This document shows positions 35,091 to 50,355 of a DNA stretch of 64,000 nt, one piece after another. The position numbers and the translations under genes were made by a program. Each line of letters starts with the position of its first letter. Positions within the stretch are counted from its first letter, which is position 1. The stretch is from the NCBI GenBank assembly GCA_029204225.1, contig CM055094.1, forward strand, positions 71,143,223 through 71,207,222, in the 5' to 3' direction. This DNA is from Diphasiastrum complanatum. Its lineage: Eukaryota; Streptophyta; Lycopodiopsida; Lycopodiales; Lycopodiaceae. The notes beneath the pieces were generated by a model. The model worked only from the letters and a program-made list of their open reading frames with translations, was not told where the DNA came from and ran no database searches.

Positions 35091-36766
35091 CAAATGAGAT
35101 TGCCCTGGTCCAACTTGATGAATAGACTCTTACTCACCTTATTTGGTGGAGAAAAAAATAGTTGTCCTCTCTCTACAGAAGGCACACTTTTCCCTTTTAA
35201 TAGTGAGCAAGAGTAGGTTAGAAACTGAGGAAACCTTTGATAGTCCTCCAGCAACCTATCTTTACATGATTCTTGGCTTTATAGCTCTGAAAACAACATT
35301 TGAACAGCAAAGCAACGACTCTTTTCCCAAAAGCTATGTCATAAGTTCCAGTCAATACGAATGATTTCTATTGTTGTGAATCTTCTTCTGCCAGCAGTCC
35401 ATAGTTTGGCAACGTGTATGCTTGAATCGGTATTCCAAATTCCGATTACTGGTTTTTGATAGCCAGAATTGTGAAAACATCCAACTACTTTGATCATATT
35501 TGCTTCATTTGTATATTTGACAAATTGAGGCCGACTCTGTTTTAGACTTAAAGTGATACCATGTAGAAAATCAATCATACAATTTGTCACTAGAAATCTC
35601 ACAAGCTATCAACCATCAAAATCACATAGATAGAATGAAAAAGTGTGCAACTACCTAAGAAACTTTCAAAAACTATATATTATGCAAAGAGAGAAAAAAT
35701 CACATATATGGACACATACTTTTCTGGGGGTTCCACTACATGGCGAAATAGACCCCATTAAGAAATATTTGTCTCAACTCGGTATTTATACTTGTCGTAA
35801 ACAAGGCACATGGAAATGTCACATAAACAAATGTAAAAAAAATAGCTAAAACTAGAAATTTATATTAGACAAAAATAAACTAAGCTTACTATATTTAACA
35901 TATCATGACCCTAAAAGGCAACATATAACCTATGATGAACACCATTAGATCAAAGCCCTTAGAGACAGAAATATCTCCACCATACATGAGTAACTTGTAG
36001 GGCCAGTTAGTGTGTTTCAAAAATAACCCCTCTATAGCATGCCTTTGTTGGGTTCTTGAAGGAGAATTTTTTACTTGAAGGCTCCGATACCACTTTTTGG
36101 GTGTACAAGATTTTGGGAATTTATTTATCAGCTCTAATACAACTTGCTAAATATAATATCCAGTCAAGAGAAAGCTCAATGTTAAATTATGACAGGATCT
36201 CTAGCAACTGTGAATTCAAACTATTACTTAGATCGACCAGAGGAATATCTTTGTAGGTGTCAAAGACAACCATGAAGGGAGCAAAATAGTTAGACGTCTA
36301 TGACAGCCATGCTTCCTTTAAGTAAGATATTTAGAATGAGTCATGGAACGAGTATCAGTACTAGAGAAAGAAATGATCAAAAAGCATTCGTCAATCCAAA
36401 CTCACATAAAGAAAATAGAGAATCTGTGTTTTAGTTGTTGGATAATACAATGATCAAATCATGATCATATGCCTGAGAATGGCTCACAGTAGTAGTGCAC
36501 TATATGTTGTGATCTTACTATGCTAGGTACAGATTGAATAGTATCTATACTCCTTGAACTACTTTCACTCTCTCTACAGCTCTAATCCTATGAAATCAGA
36601 TAGTCTGATACAAAGGAGTCAACGAACTCTAATTCATGCTTCTATTGTTGCTTGAATCTTATTCATGTGTATCTCATCTCTCTTCTTCTCATCGTTGCTA
36701 CTGCTTTATTGTGTATTTGTGTACATACATCAGTTTACAGGACAATTATAAGAATAACGGTCATGA
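35091..36766 (-). mobile_element. 1,676-bp LTR-element remnant between modules a1 and b1 (unit A)
   Basis: In the second a/b pair (39786/39787) the two modules are directly joined, so this is extra sequence. On the minus strand GTGGTATCGGAGC (36081-36093) is one mismatch from the plant Copia primer binding site GTGGTATCAGAGC, placing a 5' LTR at about 36096-36760. No gag or pol frame is recognisable below it, so this is a deleted or non-autonomous element. Copies: 48680-50355 and about 60380-62055. Confidence 0.6.
36081..36093 (-). other. tRNA-Met primer binding site (unit A)
   Basis: Minus-strand GTGGTATCGGAGC has one mismatch to the site complementary to the initiator methionine tRNA 3' end used by Copia elements. 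Copies at 49670-49682 and 61369-61381. Confidence 0.6.
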
Positions 36767-37261
36767 AGTGAAGTAGTTACCGCAAAGTGAATGGTGACAT
36801 AGTCTGTGTCGAACAAAGCAAAGCGAAAGCTTCCTATTGAGTGGTGACAGTCGACGGATGTCGAGGGAGTCAGATGAGTCAAGTTGATCGTTTGTCCTTA
36901 AGTTGATGTCGATGGAGTTGAGTCGGTGAAGTCGACATCGATCCTGCTCTGTTTCAAAGTCGATGTATGCAGAGACTGTTCGACTTGTGCAAGTAAGACT
37001 GTTGTTGGTTGTGGAGAGAGAATATTTATATAGTATGATGGTACTCAGGAAATGAATTCAAGTGAGTAGGAGTGAAGATTAACTCCATCAGCCTTCACAT
37101 GTACTAATAATAAAGTAAGCTAGATTATGCCAAGAAGTCGATACTCACATGGTTTGTTGAAATGCAACATTTTTTCTATGCAGTGATGTGCAGCTTAGAG
37201 GTAGGAGTCTAATGTGCATGTGATAACATCCATCTGTGTGTGTGTGTGTGTGTGTGTGTGT
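36767..37261. repeat. Module b1 with R head (unit A)
   Basis: It begins AGTGAAGTAGTTACCGC and runs into the R head (GTTTGTTGAAATGCAAC at 37152) and a (TG)n run. It is repeated as b2 at 39787-40270. Compared with R at the window start, bases equivalent to about 121-1016 are missing: the TG run joins directly to TATTAATTTTAAACG. B copy 50356-50850, C copy 62056-62551. Confidence 0.8.
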
Positions 37262-38913
37262 ATTAATTTTAAACGTTCTTCAAAGTGCTTGCATTCCCAT
37301 GACCAACTAAAGTCGTTATTTTAATATTTCCACTTATAGCAATATCTCTGGACAACAAAAATTATTTTTGGTGAAATAGATGAAGTACATTGTCCAAAAA
37401 GGATAATATCCACATTTAGAATACTTTGGTATGTGGTTGCCTTATGGCCTACTCTCTCCATAAGGAGAGGAGTTAGCATACCAAGAGTTTCAGTCAAATA
37501 AGTGGCTAACCTTGAGAAGTAGCAATTGTGTGCATTGGTAATTCATCTAAAAGTGCTCTTGTGAGCTGTAAAAGTGCATAAGAGAAAAAGGTATACTTAT
37601 TTCCCTAGTAAAAAGTCTAGCAATACTTTAGTCAAATCATGCTTTGGCTTCTATCGAGTTTTCAACAAAAAATTTGATGACATTCGGGTATAGGGCAAAA
37701 TTTTGATTTTATGATCTTTCCAAGGCTAATTTTTTGACTAGGTGCATGCACATAAAACATGGATTATGATGTGACATATATATGATACGTAGTCCAAAGT
37801 CTTTCACTATTAGCTTCTTTCAAACAAGCATCAGATGAACAATGACCATATAGCCACTTGGTGTTTTTTAAGTATTTGACAGCAAAGGTTTTGCAAAATT
37901 GAGCATGTCTAGTTACAGTCTCATTAACAATAGTTTGATAGGTAGTGTGGCTAGTTTAAACCATCCATCATATAATTCAGAGGCAATCTCGTTAATTTTA
38001 GATAGTCAAATGGCAATGTGACTTAAACAAGATGCAATTTCTCCAAAAACGATACATGAACACATAATTCTTTTCATTATCTGAACAAGTTGCTCTCATC
38101 CTCACAAATCTTTCATTTTTATATTTCATCCTACTATAAAAGAGGTATATTAATGTGTTGAATGAAAAACGTTGCAACATGATATCTACATAGCATTCCC
38201 CATTCAAAAAACCTTATCTTCCTATAGTGAGATATCCTTGAATACGCTCTATGACAATCTTTTGGCATTCTATGCTAATAAGCATATTCACATCTACCAT
38301 AAGCATATCCCAATCTATCATATTCTCAGCTGAAAAAATTTGATTAATGTGCAAATCCTATTTATTGTATGCATCTGCTTGTCACACCAACTATACAAGT
38401 TATGTTTTTGTGAGAACCTTGGTTTGGCAAAAGGGGTCTCTTTATTTGCTTTGTCTTGTATTTGAAAAGAAGAATTTAGGCCATTTCACTAGGTAGCAGG
38501 TGTGAGCATGCCTTTTCACTAGGTAAATGAACTAGGTAGCGGGTGTGAGCTGGCCCGCTACCCTCTGTAACAAGCAGCCTTCACACACTGAGCCGCCCTC
38601 CTGCAACGAAGTGCGTTGAACGCTGCTTTTATATGGTAGCAAGCCTGCTCACGACCTGCTATCGGGCATAATTGGCCCTTCAACCCTGCGCTATAGCTCT
38701 GAACACATATGTTCAGAGACTATGAAAATGGGACATCTGTCCTCTATCGCTCCTCATGCCAATTACGTTTCAGAATCAGCTTAAGTACATATTTAAGATG
38801 CACAAATTGAAAAAACATTAAAAAAACCACAAACTCAACATCATTTTGATTTTGAAAGGAGGCAAATTATAAATTGTTGTTTACTATGTAAACTTCGAAG
38901 TTATTATTTAGGA
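37262..38913. repeat. R middle part (unit A)
   Basis: Matches about 1017-2668 of the window with scattered substitutions and includes the 129-nt foldback. No gene. B copy 50851-52502, C copy 62552-64000. Confidence 0.85.
38535..38663. repeat. Foldback inside R (unit A)
   Basis: Equivalent of 2297-2425. Here the first arm can also pair locally: GGTAGCGGG at 38535 with CCCGCTACC 10 nt further on. The outer arm end reads GCTATC where the window-start copy reads GCTACC. Confidence 0.65.
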
Positions 38914-39786
<873 letters not shown>

Positions 39787-40300
39787 AGTGATGTAGTTAC
39801 CGCAAAGTGAATGGTGACGTAGTCTATGTCAAACAAAGCAAAGCGAAAGCTTCCTATTGAGTGGTGATAGTCGACGGACGTCAAGGGAGTTGGATGAGTC
39901 AAGTTGATCGTTTGTCCTTAAGTTGATGTCGATGGAGTTGAGTTGGTGAAGTCGACACCGATCCTGCTCTCTTTCAAAGTCGATGTATGCAGAGACTGTT
40001 CGACTTGTGCGAGCAAGATTGTTGTTGGTTGTAGAGAGAGAATATCTATATAGTATGATGGTACTCAGGCAATGGATTCAGGTGAGTAGGAGTGAAGATT
40101 AACTCCATCAGCCGTCACATGTAATAATAATAAAGTAAGCTAGATTGTGCCAAGAAGTCGATACTCACATGGTTTGTTGAAATGCAACATTTTTTCTATG
40201 CAGTGATGTGCAACTTAGAGATAGGGGAAGTCTAATGTGCATGTGACAACATCCATCTATGTGTGTTTGCGTGTATGAGAGAGAGAGAGAGAGATGTCTA

Positions 40301-40332
<32 letters not shown>

Positions 40333-40660
40333 CAACAACCATTTGCAATTAGCAGGGTTTTTCAGGGGGTAGTTAGCACCCCTAAAAGAGAATGCTAACT
40401 ATCCACAAAAATAAGTCAACATTGTCAATTAAGTTAAAGTTATGCATTATTTCTAAAGGTACTTTCACAATTTTGCATAGTGTACTCTCATGAAATTATT
40501 TTTTTTAAAGCACTAACCAGAGTCTATACTTTTAGAAGGAAGGTATTTTTATCACTACAATGATACATGGCCAGAATGAGTTGGAAGAAAGACTTTGTAT
40601 AAGGTAAAGATAGGTCTATTGGATGCAAGATGAATGTACTAATTAAAAGGATAAATTATC
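39787..40660. repeat. Module b2 and R head (unit A), leading into unit B
   Basis: From 40172 it matches window positions 1-590, with the compound TG/AG tract reduced to short runs at 40262-40332. R sequence continues without a break into unit B, so the array junction is an ordinary continuous R copy, not a novel fusion. B copy 53386-54259. Confidence 0.85.
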
Positions 40661-41641
40661 TCTTTGACTATATTTGGTCATGTGAACTACTCCAATGACA
40701 AGGTCAAACTTTGCTATAATGTTTGGCAAATTCATAATATCATCCTTGACGTTATCAATTTTGATGTCTAGGTATTCCAAATCCAATATGGATTGACATC
40801 CACTCGTGGTTGCTTTCTTTCTAGAGGCAACATAGGTCTAGGATTTTAAGAAAGCATACATCGTCTATATACTGAAACATGTGTTTAAAGGAATGCACAT
40901 TGTCTAATTCACCAAGTTTGGCTAATCATTTCATGGCAAGTTAAATACCAACTACACCACGTAGGAGAGCATCATAAACCCATTAATATCTCCCATACTT
41001 GTCTCCAATTTTTTTTCACCTAGTCTAATTACACAATCATTTATTAAAAAGTTATTCCATTGGCATAGGTTTTCTATACCAATATTAAATTTAAACGTTC
41101 TTCAAAGTGCTTGCATTCCCATGACCAACTTAAGTCGTTATTTCAATATTTCCACTTATTTCAATAAAGAAAATAGGTGTTTGATGGATAGAGTCTTGCT
41201 TGTAACATGGAGCTGATAGCCCACAATCTTGCAAATCAGGTTTCTCGGTGATAAACATCTATTTGTAACATGTGAGCTAATGACAAATGGTACTTTATTT
41301 TGCTTGGCCCCAAACTATCCTGAGTTGTACATGTAGTACAAAGACCCAACCAAGCTCAAGTTTTTATTTGTTGTGGAAAAGGGAAATTCTTGCTCCAAAC
41401 TTGGCTATCTTATTAAGATAGACATGATGTACATTATGATGCTAGTGTAAGTAAATTGTTGCACATATACAGTAGGAACTTGTTGTACATAAGATTTCAC
41501 TAACAACAGACACTAATGCAATGATTTCATTGCTCTCTCTCTCTACTTTTGTGTAATCATTCATGGTGTGTGCAGGCTTTTCTCTCTCTCTTGTATGTCT
41601 TTATTTGTGAGAGACTAAAGTCTACATCTCTAGGAAAGAAA

Positions 41642-42564
41642 AGGAATTTTCAACCAACTCAACATAACAGCTGTCTACATGTTTCTTGTTTTGACTAACA
41701 TATTTTCTTGAATGCTGTGAAGGATCCATTGTAATTTCAATCCATATTTTCATAAGTAGGGTGGCGATAATGACACTTGACATGAGATTGTAGCAAAGGG
41801 AGAACCTTGGTCTCGATGCCCCTTCATCCAAGTCCATCACTAGTAGTCAAGACTCAGGAGGAGCATAGCCACTCACATTATGGGTAGTCAATGGAGGGGA
41901 CACACACATCTAGAAAATGGAGGCTCAAAGGTTCTCTACTTGAATAATAGTAGTGGGAGATAGTTATTGTGGAACTAGACAAGCTTAGTAGGGCTAGCCA
42001 GGCTTTTGGCCAAAGCCAGCCGGTTCCAATGTGTAGTGAGAGTTTTGGTTTCTTTCAATTTTGTTTTAGAGCTACAACAACAGGCCTTTACCTCTTTGTG
42101 CTTACATCAACATTTAAAGGAGCTTGGTTATGCCTAATAATCAAGCCCAATTACACATTAGAAATGCCAAAATATCCACTATGGACAAGGAAGAAAATGT
42201 GAGGAGCACATAGAAGTAGTAGTCAAGAAGGACTGGCACACAAATCACAAGACACATCACTTTCTCTTGAGAAATTTGGGTGATTGTGCATTCATAGAGG
42301 TAAGCCTTATTACCTTAGCATCAAAGATGTGGAACATTATGTGAAACCAATGTGAGTCAAATATTGTTGCCAAAGAGAAGCTTCTAAAATTGCCTTTGGT
42401 GTGTGAATTCAAAATACACTAGGTCACATGAGCAATTGATAGCCCAAAAGTATTCTAGTTGCAGTAGAGTTTTCGGCTAATACACCCGATGCTCTAGATG
42501 TGAAGGGGTTGCATGCACCAAATGGGGCAAAGGATCATCTTGGTTCTCATGAGGGTTTAGTGGA
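41642..42564. mobile_element. 923-bp insert in block P (unit B)
   Basis: Copy of 28021-28943. It differs at a few bases, such as GGCTAATACACCCG where A has GGCCAATACACCTG. Confidence 0.6.
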
Positions 42565-44131
42565 TCGAGATTAGGTATGCTCGGATACATCATTTCATCA
42601 ATATTCCTCCATTCTTAGTATTGTTCCAGATGCTAAAAATGGAGCCCAAATGGTAGAGCATGCATATCTAGAGTCGCCAAATGAGGTTTTTCCACTGACA
42701 TTCATGACTTGTTTGATGAGGCACACATTTCTTAGGGTCAAACTCTCTTCTCTCTACTTTTGTTAGAGAAATATGACACTTCTCTGATTTTATCGAAGAT
42801 TCATGTTCCTAACTGTGGTTGGCACATATGCCAATGTCCTCTCTGTTCTATGTCAGTTCCTCATTCATTTCACCAGCTCTTGTGAGCACGATGTTGTTGA
42901 ATATGATTAAGGTTATCAAAATACTTCATGTGGTCATATTCTTAGTGCTCTCTCTTCTATGCCAATGGAGCCAATTTTTGAGAGTGGTAATTTCCATTCA
43001 TGATTCTTATGGATAGCTTGGGGTACCTATACGCTATCGTATCCAATTGTTGATGGTGCTAGTATTTGGCATTCTTGACCTAAAATATCAGCTTTGAAAT
43101 GCAATTATCACCTATGTTCTAGTATTATTAAAACTGAGAACAAGGCGGCTTGAGAAGCTCGGACCTTTTACAATATGAAGCAGTACAATATGTGTTTAGA
43201 TTTGAAACTCGGACCTTTTACTAAATTTTCACCCTATGTTGTGGTCTTGAAGGTCAAATGTTTTATTAAACCGTCACATGACGGGCACCCACGTATCAAA
43301 ACCGTCATGAGAAAAATGCATGACAGGCAGCCTTGATCGTCAAACTCCAAGGCTGGGAAGGCACCGTGCACGTCCGCTCCACCTTGCAATTCTACACCGT
43401 AGCGATAGGGGATAGCGCACACTTATACTCGTAATGCCGTGTACGCGATCTTCTGCGTTTATTACACATAGCTGGCCTATGGAACAGATCCGGCTATTAT
43501 TGAAAAGACAATTCTCCAGGCTCCAGAATCTGGAGGATATACATGATACGAGACGTAGATTCTAAGCGGGCATAGCTCCTGATACCACTAATGCTGGCCA
43601 GCCATTCCGACGTCTTCATGTCAGCATGTATCCACAATCGCAGCTGCCTTCAACTAGCTGCCCAAATCCCGAATCGCTGGAATAGGCCTCGAGCCATTAC
43701 ACGGGATTATAAGTGGAATAGGCCTCCTGGAAAATCAGACCTTGAATTGCCAATAATTCGAGCCATTAACTTGTCGGCATTGCTCTGAGTTACTGTGGTT
43801 CATCCAGGGTGTTTTGCAAATGAGGTTTTTCGTGATAATTACACGGGCCCACAACTATCATCAAATAGGAATAACGAACGGCGTGTTTGATTCACATATG
43901 TCACACGGGCCCACAACTATCATTAAACAGGAATAACGAGTGGCGTGTTTGCTTCACATAAGTCACACAATATTCGCTTACAAAAGCATTCAGCAATTGA
44001 CAGCTCCTCTTCTTTTTCTTCTCATATAACAACAACAACGCCGGAGCACATTTGCTACTACCATAAATAATAGCATTGTATGCGTCTGCGGGGGGTCCTC
44101 TCTCTCGCTCGGTTTCTCTCTATCTCGCTTC

Positions 44132-44178
<47 letters not shown>

Positions 44179-44351
44179 GTTTGTTTCCACGTGAGCCCCG
44201 ATTTTCATACTTGATATCACACATAGCTATATATCGTGCTGCTTCATCGTAAGTTTCAGTAAGTTTCAACTGCAAAGAAATTATTCTCAGGCGATCGCAA
44301 TCCTCTACGTCGATTTCGCCGGTTACGTGGGCGTGAAAATCACCGGCAGCT

Positions 44352-46129
44352 ATGGAAGGGATGAGTGAGTTTATAGGTGTTTATCTCGGAGAGGGAACGG
44401 GAAGATGGGAAGTCTGGTATGGAAAGAAAATATTTTTCGCTGGATTACATGAATTCTTTGCAAAATGATTAATGTGAAAAATCGATGATATTTGTAAAGC
44501 TATTTACACCTAAAGTCTCTTAGAACGAAAGTGATCTCTAGCTATGACTTGGGCAAATTTGATTCATGATTCGTAAGATCTAGCGGTTTTATTTTCTATA
44601 CAAAGCTACTTACATACGTTTGAAATGCAGCCAGTTTATATGGTTTCCATTTTCCAATAATAGGATAAAACAAGGCGACGCACCTTTTGAAGCATTTCCT
44701 AACTCAAAACAGCTCTTCCTTGGTACGATTTTTGTGACAATGGACTGTAAAGCTTAAGATTATTGTAGGTGCTAACTGGTATGCGTGCTGGCCCTATGGG
44801 CTTCCTGAATGTCTTCTGGACTATGGACTGATACAACCTCATTAAAAAACAAGCCCTCGAGGATGCTCGGTAATGATTTACTCTTGACGGTAATGAGCGC
44901 CATATTGCTTTGCAGGTGCCTATGGTTGTGAGATAGCAGCAACCAGGTTTGTATAAAGTGGTGGCGGCGGTTAACTGGTTCTCAGTGACTTTATGATTTA
45001 TGACACCATCCTAAAGATCGTTCATAACTCCATTGGTCCGCTAATGTGTTCCAATTATTTTGTCTCAGGAATTATGCTTCTTGGTTTTAAAATAATGCTT
45101 CTTGGTTTATGTCTCAGGAATTATGACAGAGCGGCAATCATGCTTGGTCACATCGAGGAACTTAACCTGCCATTAGAAGACTATGAGTCTGAGAAGCCAC
45201 TGGTATTGTTCGATTACAGAGAATTTGATCTTGTTGGTATTAATATCGCTCTCTGTCGTCTGCATTTAAATCAGCTTTATTATATACAGTGAGTTGTACA
45301 GCTAGGTCACTCTATCAAGCTCATTGCTCTCTAAATGTTTGAAGAAGGCTCTTTTTATTTTAACGTGCGTTTAATCTCACATATGTGAGAAAAACAAACT
45401 GATACTTTGTAGTTCCCTAGTGTACATTGGTGAATGCAGTGGGAGAAATATGGTAAAACAAACTTTTTTAGGATACTTAGGCGGATGAGTCGAGGAACTT
45501 CTTCTACAGTTTTGTAGAAGCTGCAATTCTTCATAAGCCTGCAGCTGAAGAGAAGACTAGTGGTCAAGGTACAAAAAGGTTGGAGATTTCAAGGCGCATA
45601 CATGTTATTATGCGTGGTGACAAATATTCAAAATTTCCTTCTGCCTTGTTTTCAAAAGATAATTTCCAATGTTTTTGTGGCTTTCAAAAATGTTCCTGAT
45701 TCTCATTTTCTGCAGACAGCTTTTGCTTCCGAGCTCCAATCAGAGCGAATCTTTACGTGATGCTAAACAAATCGTTATCACTAAAGGTAGTGATGATACG
45801 CATTGTGCTTTTTATCTCAAGATTTGTAAAAAGCAAGATGTCATTAATAGTTGCTAAAATCTAATCATGTATGTTTATTTGAGCTAAATTTCTAGTTGTT
45901 TGTTTCAATACTAACAAATTGTTTTTATCTCCTTAACAATGTCCTGAAAATTCATGTTTTTCTAGCTACATCCAACTAAGCAGTAGTAGTACAAGAAGAA
46001 CACAAACACGCTTATAGAGACCTATTTGGTCGGGTAGAAGATGTTGAGAATGATGTTCCAGCCACAAAAAAACTCAAGTTCTCCGATCTACACAAGCTTG
46101 TAAATATTTTCTTGGAAAAGCTGGAGATG
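44352..46129 (+). pseudogene. AP2-domain gene fragment, copy 4 (unit B)
   Basis: It is collinear with copy 3 at +13,621 and carries the same lesions, including the duplicated acceptor region and the TAA in the last exon. One base differs in the first exon (GGGAAGTCTGG here, GGGACGTCTGG in A); this copy keeps the residue found in copies 1 and 2. Confidence 0.6.
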
Positions 46130-46550
46130 GTGAGAATTTTACTAATCCCTTCTAGCCTAAAAGTATTGATGCCTAAGATATTAGCCACTTCAATCCATCC
46201 TCTTTAAACTGTAATCATGTTTCTAGGCCAGATATGTCTAATCAATTTGCTTTCTTATTATTCAAGAAGAATCCGATATGATTGCTTTCAAATGAAAAGG
46301 TACAATGAAACATGGGTTTTTTTTTTGTACCACCAAACCATGCTTTTTAGCCCTAATCACACAATAGATGAGGCATAGTAAGAAGCCTAAGATGGATGGT
46401 TTGCATGTATTTGGATGCTGAGTTTATTTTCATTTACCTAAGAGTGAAAGGAGCAAAATGTAGCTGAAAGCTTTGAAGTGTATTTTCACATGATATAATC
46501 AGCAAACGAAGGGGTATAGATGCCATGAGCTACTTGGATAATGGATGCAC

Positions 46551-46747
46551 ATAAGTCGTGATCATACTCGATGAAATTCATAGGTTTGGCGATGATGACA
46601 AAGATATTGATGAACTATCCAAGCATGTCAGTGTGGACGAAGCAATTCCACCACCACAAGTTGATTATCAAGCCGAAGATGAAGGTCTTGGTACTCCTCC
46701 GATTGTGGAGACAAGGAGATTACAAAACAAACCTATTGGATTAGAAT
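46551..46747 (+). pseudogene. Copia linker fragment (unit B)
   Basis: Copy of 32930-33126 with the same reading frame. Confidence 0.45.
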
Positions 46748-47012
46748 GATCTCCAATACAATGTTCAACCACTCAACCTAATCCAAACTTCAGCCTATTT
46801 TAGGCATGAGATATGACTCTCTTTCCTCCCTTTAGAGTCATATAGTCCTAAAATAGAAATATGAACACTACATTACCAAATTTGGTCCATATGGCCAAAT
46901 TACGTCAAATAAAGGTCATTTTGTGGGACTTAACCTCTACCACTTCCAAGACTATCTAACAATAGTAGACATTACCATTTTAATGACATTCACATGTGAA
47001 AATTTTGATGGG

Positions 47013-47548
47013 CCATAGGGATAAAGGAAAAGCGATTAGACAGGACATACCAGCTGAAGATTTGTAGCTAAGTACAAGCCGAACATCCAACACTGACATA
47101 AGTCAGATGGCTAAAGCTACACATAAGGTGTTACACCAATTTCAGCAGAATCAGGAACCCAATTTTTCTCGAAAATTTGTGGATATTGTGGCTGATCAGA
47201 TTGTTGACTTTGTCAATAATTATAAGTTTCAAGTCACGACAGGGCAGCTGATTCAGATTCCACCTTATTTAGCTGATTCAATATGCTCTAAATTGTTTGG
47301 ATTTTAGTGACCAGCAGAGTTACCATCAGCATTGATCAGTACTATTGTGCAATCAACAAAACATGATATTGTTCCGACATTGGAAATTAACATTTCAGGG
47401 TCTTAATATCGGAGGTGTACATATTGATGGTGGAGTAGGAGTGGATATTATCTCTGAGGAAACATACAATAAATTAAAAAATATACCATTTCAGAAAAGC
47501 CAACTTGACCCAAGTCTGCAATTTCTATGTGTGCTAACATTTCCCTAG
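47013..47548 (+). pseudogene. Ty3/Gypsy gag/protease fragment (unit B)
   Basis: Copy of 33392-33927 with the same open pieces (47107-47307 and 47345-47548). Confidence 0.75.
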
Positions 47549-48472
47549 CAGCTTCAACAATTGTGCAATTCTTCCTTTTAGCTATACTTTTTGTTTTTAG
47601 GCCTATTAACTATGCAAATTGTTACTTGATTCCATGCTCCTAGAAAAAATTAATAAAAGTCGTGGATCGATACTCACCACCCATAGCTCCTTATCAATTA
47701 GAATGCTCCTTATTTTAAACTTCCAATGCTATAATTGGACACCTCATCCAATTTGTTGGCTTCTGCAAGTACAGATTATCCTAATCCTACCATTCTGCCA
47801 AAAAATTGCCCTTCTGACACATTAATGGATCTTAATAAAAGCCTCAGAGTGTGATTGGAAGTCTTGCAAGTCAACTTTAAGGCCTGACCGAAAAAGTTTC
47901 AAGCCCTCCGCCACTTGATTTGACCTAACTCTCCAAAATTTGCCCAATTTTAGGGAAACACTCCAATGCAACTTCATTAACTATCGCACACTTGAAATGG
48001 TTCACTTTGACCTCAGATCCATTTTCTTCCCATGATTCATCAATCACTCTATTTCTGAGAAGTCATACTTGTAGAGTACAATTCTTTTATGCCCTTAATC
48101 TGAAGGAAATCAACTTTCAAACAACCCTAAATGGAGCAAAGGCCACTTAGTTATGGGCTTTTAGGAAAAATGAACCGTCAAGAAAATCTCCCCTTAAAAT
48201 GAATTTGAACTTCAGAGCCTCTTTCAAAGTGAAAATTTTTAATGAAGTTGAAGGTCCCTTCACCTGAAGTTTTATCATTTCCCTCAAGATCTAATGGATA
48301 CACGCGATCCAAGAGCCCACAATGGCTCAATCTCAATCGTTGATTATTGGACCTCAAGATCCAATGATCAAGATCAAATTTGCGATCCACTTGAGACACT
48401 TTCTCCAAATAGATGGACCCTTTGGTTCACTACCTATGCACTCTGACTAGTTGCAAGCATGCGCGCGCGCAC

Positions 48473-48615
<143 letters not shown>

Positions 48616-48679
48616 TCCCTCCAAATTTTCAAGCTGATCTACTATTTCAATGAGCTGATTTGACCCTTGCTAGAAGCTA

Positions 48680-50355
48680 CAAATGAGATTGCCCTGGTCC
48701 AACTTGATGAATAGACTCTTACTCACCTTATTTGGTGGAGAAAAAAATAGTTGTCCTCTCTCTACAGAAGGCACACTTTTCCCTTTTAATAGTGAGCAAG
48801 AGTAGGTTAGAAACTGAGGAAACCTTTGATAGTCCTCCAGCAACCTATCTTTACATGATTCTTGGCTTTATAGCTCTGAAAACAACATTTGAACAGCAAA
48901 GCAACGACTCTTTTCCCAAAAGCTATGTCATAAGTTCCAGTCAATACGAATGATTTCTATTGTTGTGAATCTTCTTCTGCCAGCAGTCCATAGTTTGGCA
49001 ACGTGTATGCTTGAATCGGTATTCCAAATTCCGATTACTGGTTTTTGATAGCCAGAATTGTGAAAACATCCAACTACTTTGATCATATTTGCTTCATTTG
49101 TATATTTGACAAATTGAGGCCGACTCTGTTTTAGACTTAAAGTGATACCATGTAGAAAATCAATCATACAATTTGTCACTAGAAATCTCACAAGCTATCA
49201 ACCATCAAAATCACATAGATAGAATGAAAAAGTGTGCAACTACCTAAGAAACTTTCAAAAACTATATATTATGCAAAGAGAGAAAAAATCACATATATGG
49301 ACACATACTTTTCTGGGGGTTCCACTACATGGCGAAATAGACCCCATTAAGAAATATTTGTCTCAACTCGGTATTTATACTTGTCGTAAACAAGGCACAT
49401 GGAAATGTCACATAAACAAATGTAAAAAAAATAGCTAAAACTAGAAATTTATATTAGACAAAAATAAACTAAGCTTACTATATTTAACATATCATGACCC
49501 TAAAAGGCAACATATAACCTATGATGAACACCATTAGATCAAAGCCCTTAGAGACAGAAATATCTCCACCATACATGAGTAACTTGTAGGGCCAGTTAGT
49601 GTGTTTCAAAAATAACCCCTCTATAGCATGCCTTTGTTGGGTTCTTGAAGGAGAATTTTTTACTTGAAGGCTCCGATACCACTTTTTGGGTGTACAAGAT
49701 TTTGGGAATTTATTTATCAGCTCTAATACAACTTGCTAAATATAATATCCAGTCAAGAGAAAGCTCAATGTTAAATTATGACAGGATCTCTAGCAACTGT
49801 GAATTCAAACTATTACTTAGATCGACCAGAGGAATATCTTTGTAGGTGTCAAAGACAACCATGAAGGGAGCAAAATAGTTAGACGTCTATGACAGCCATG
49901 CTTCCTTTAAGTAAGATATTTAGAATGAGTCATGGAACGAGTATCAGTACTAGAGAAAGAAATGATCAAAAAGCATTCGTCAATCCAAACTCACATAAAG
50001 AAAATAGAGAATCTGTGTTTTAGTTGTTGGATAATACAATGATCAAATCATGATCATATGCCTGAGAATGGCTCACAGTAGTAGTGCACTATATGTTGTG
50101 ATCTTACTATGCTAGGTACAGATTGAATAGTATCTATACTCCTTGAACTACTTTCACTCTCTCTACAGCTCTAATCCTATGAAATCAGATAGTCTGATAC
50201 AAAGGAGTCAACGAACTCTAATTCATGCTTCTATTGTTGCTTGAATCTTATTCATGTGTATCTCATCTCTCTTCTTCTCATCGTTGCTACTGCTTTATTG
50301 TGTATTTGTGTACATACATCAGTTTACAGGACAATTATAAGAATAACGGTCATGA
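48680..50355 (-). mobile_element. LTR-element remnant (unit B)
   Basis: Copy of 35091-36766, with the same primer-site-like motif at 49670-49682. Confidence 0.6.

Noticed and set aside
35339-35602. 87-residue minus-strand frame in the LTR-element insert
   Set aside because: Present in all units only because of amplification. It does not resemble gag, pol or any domain I know.
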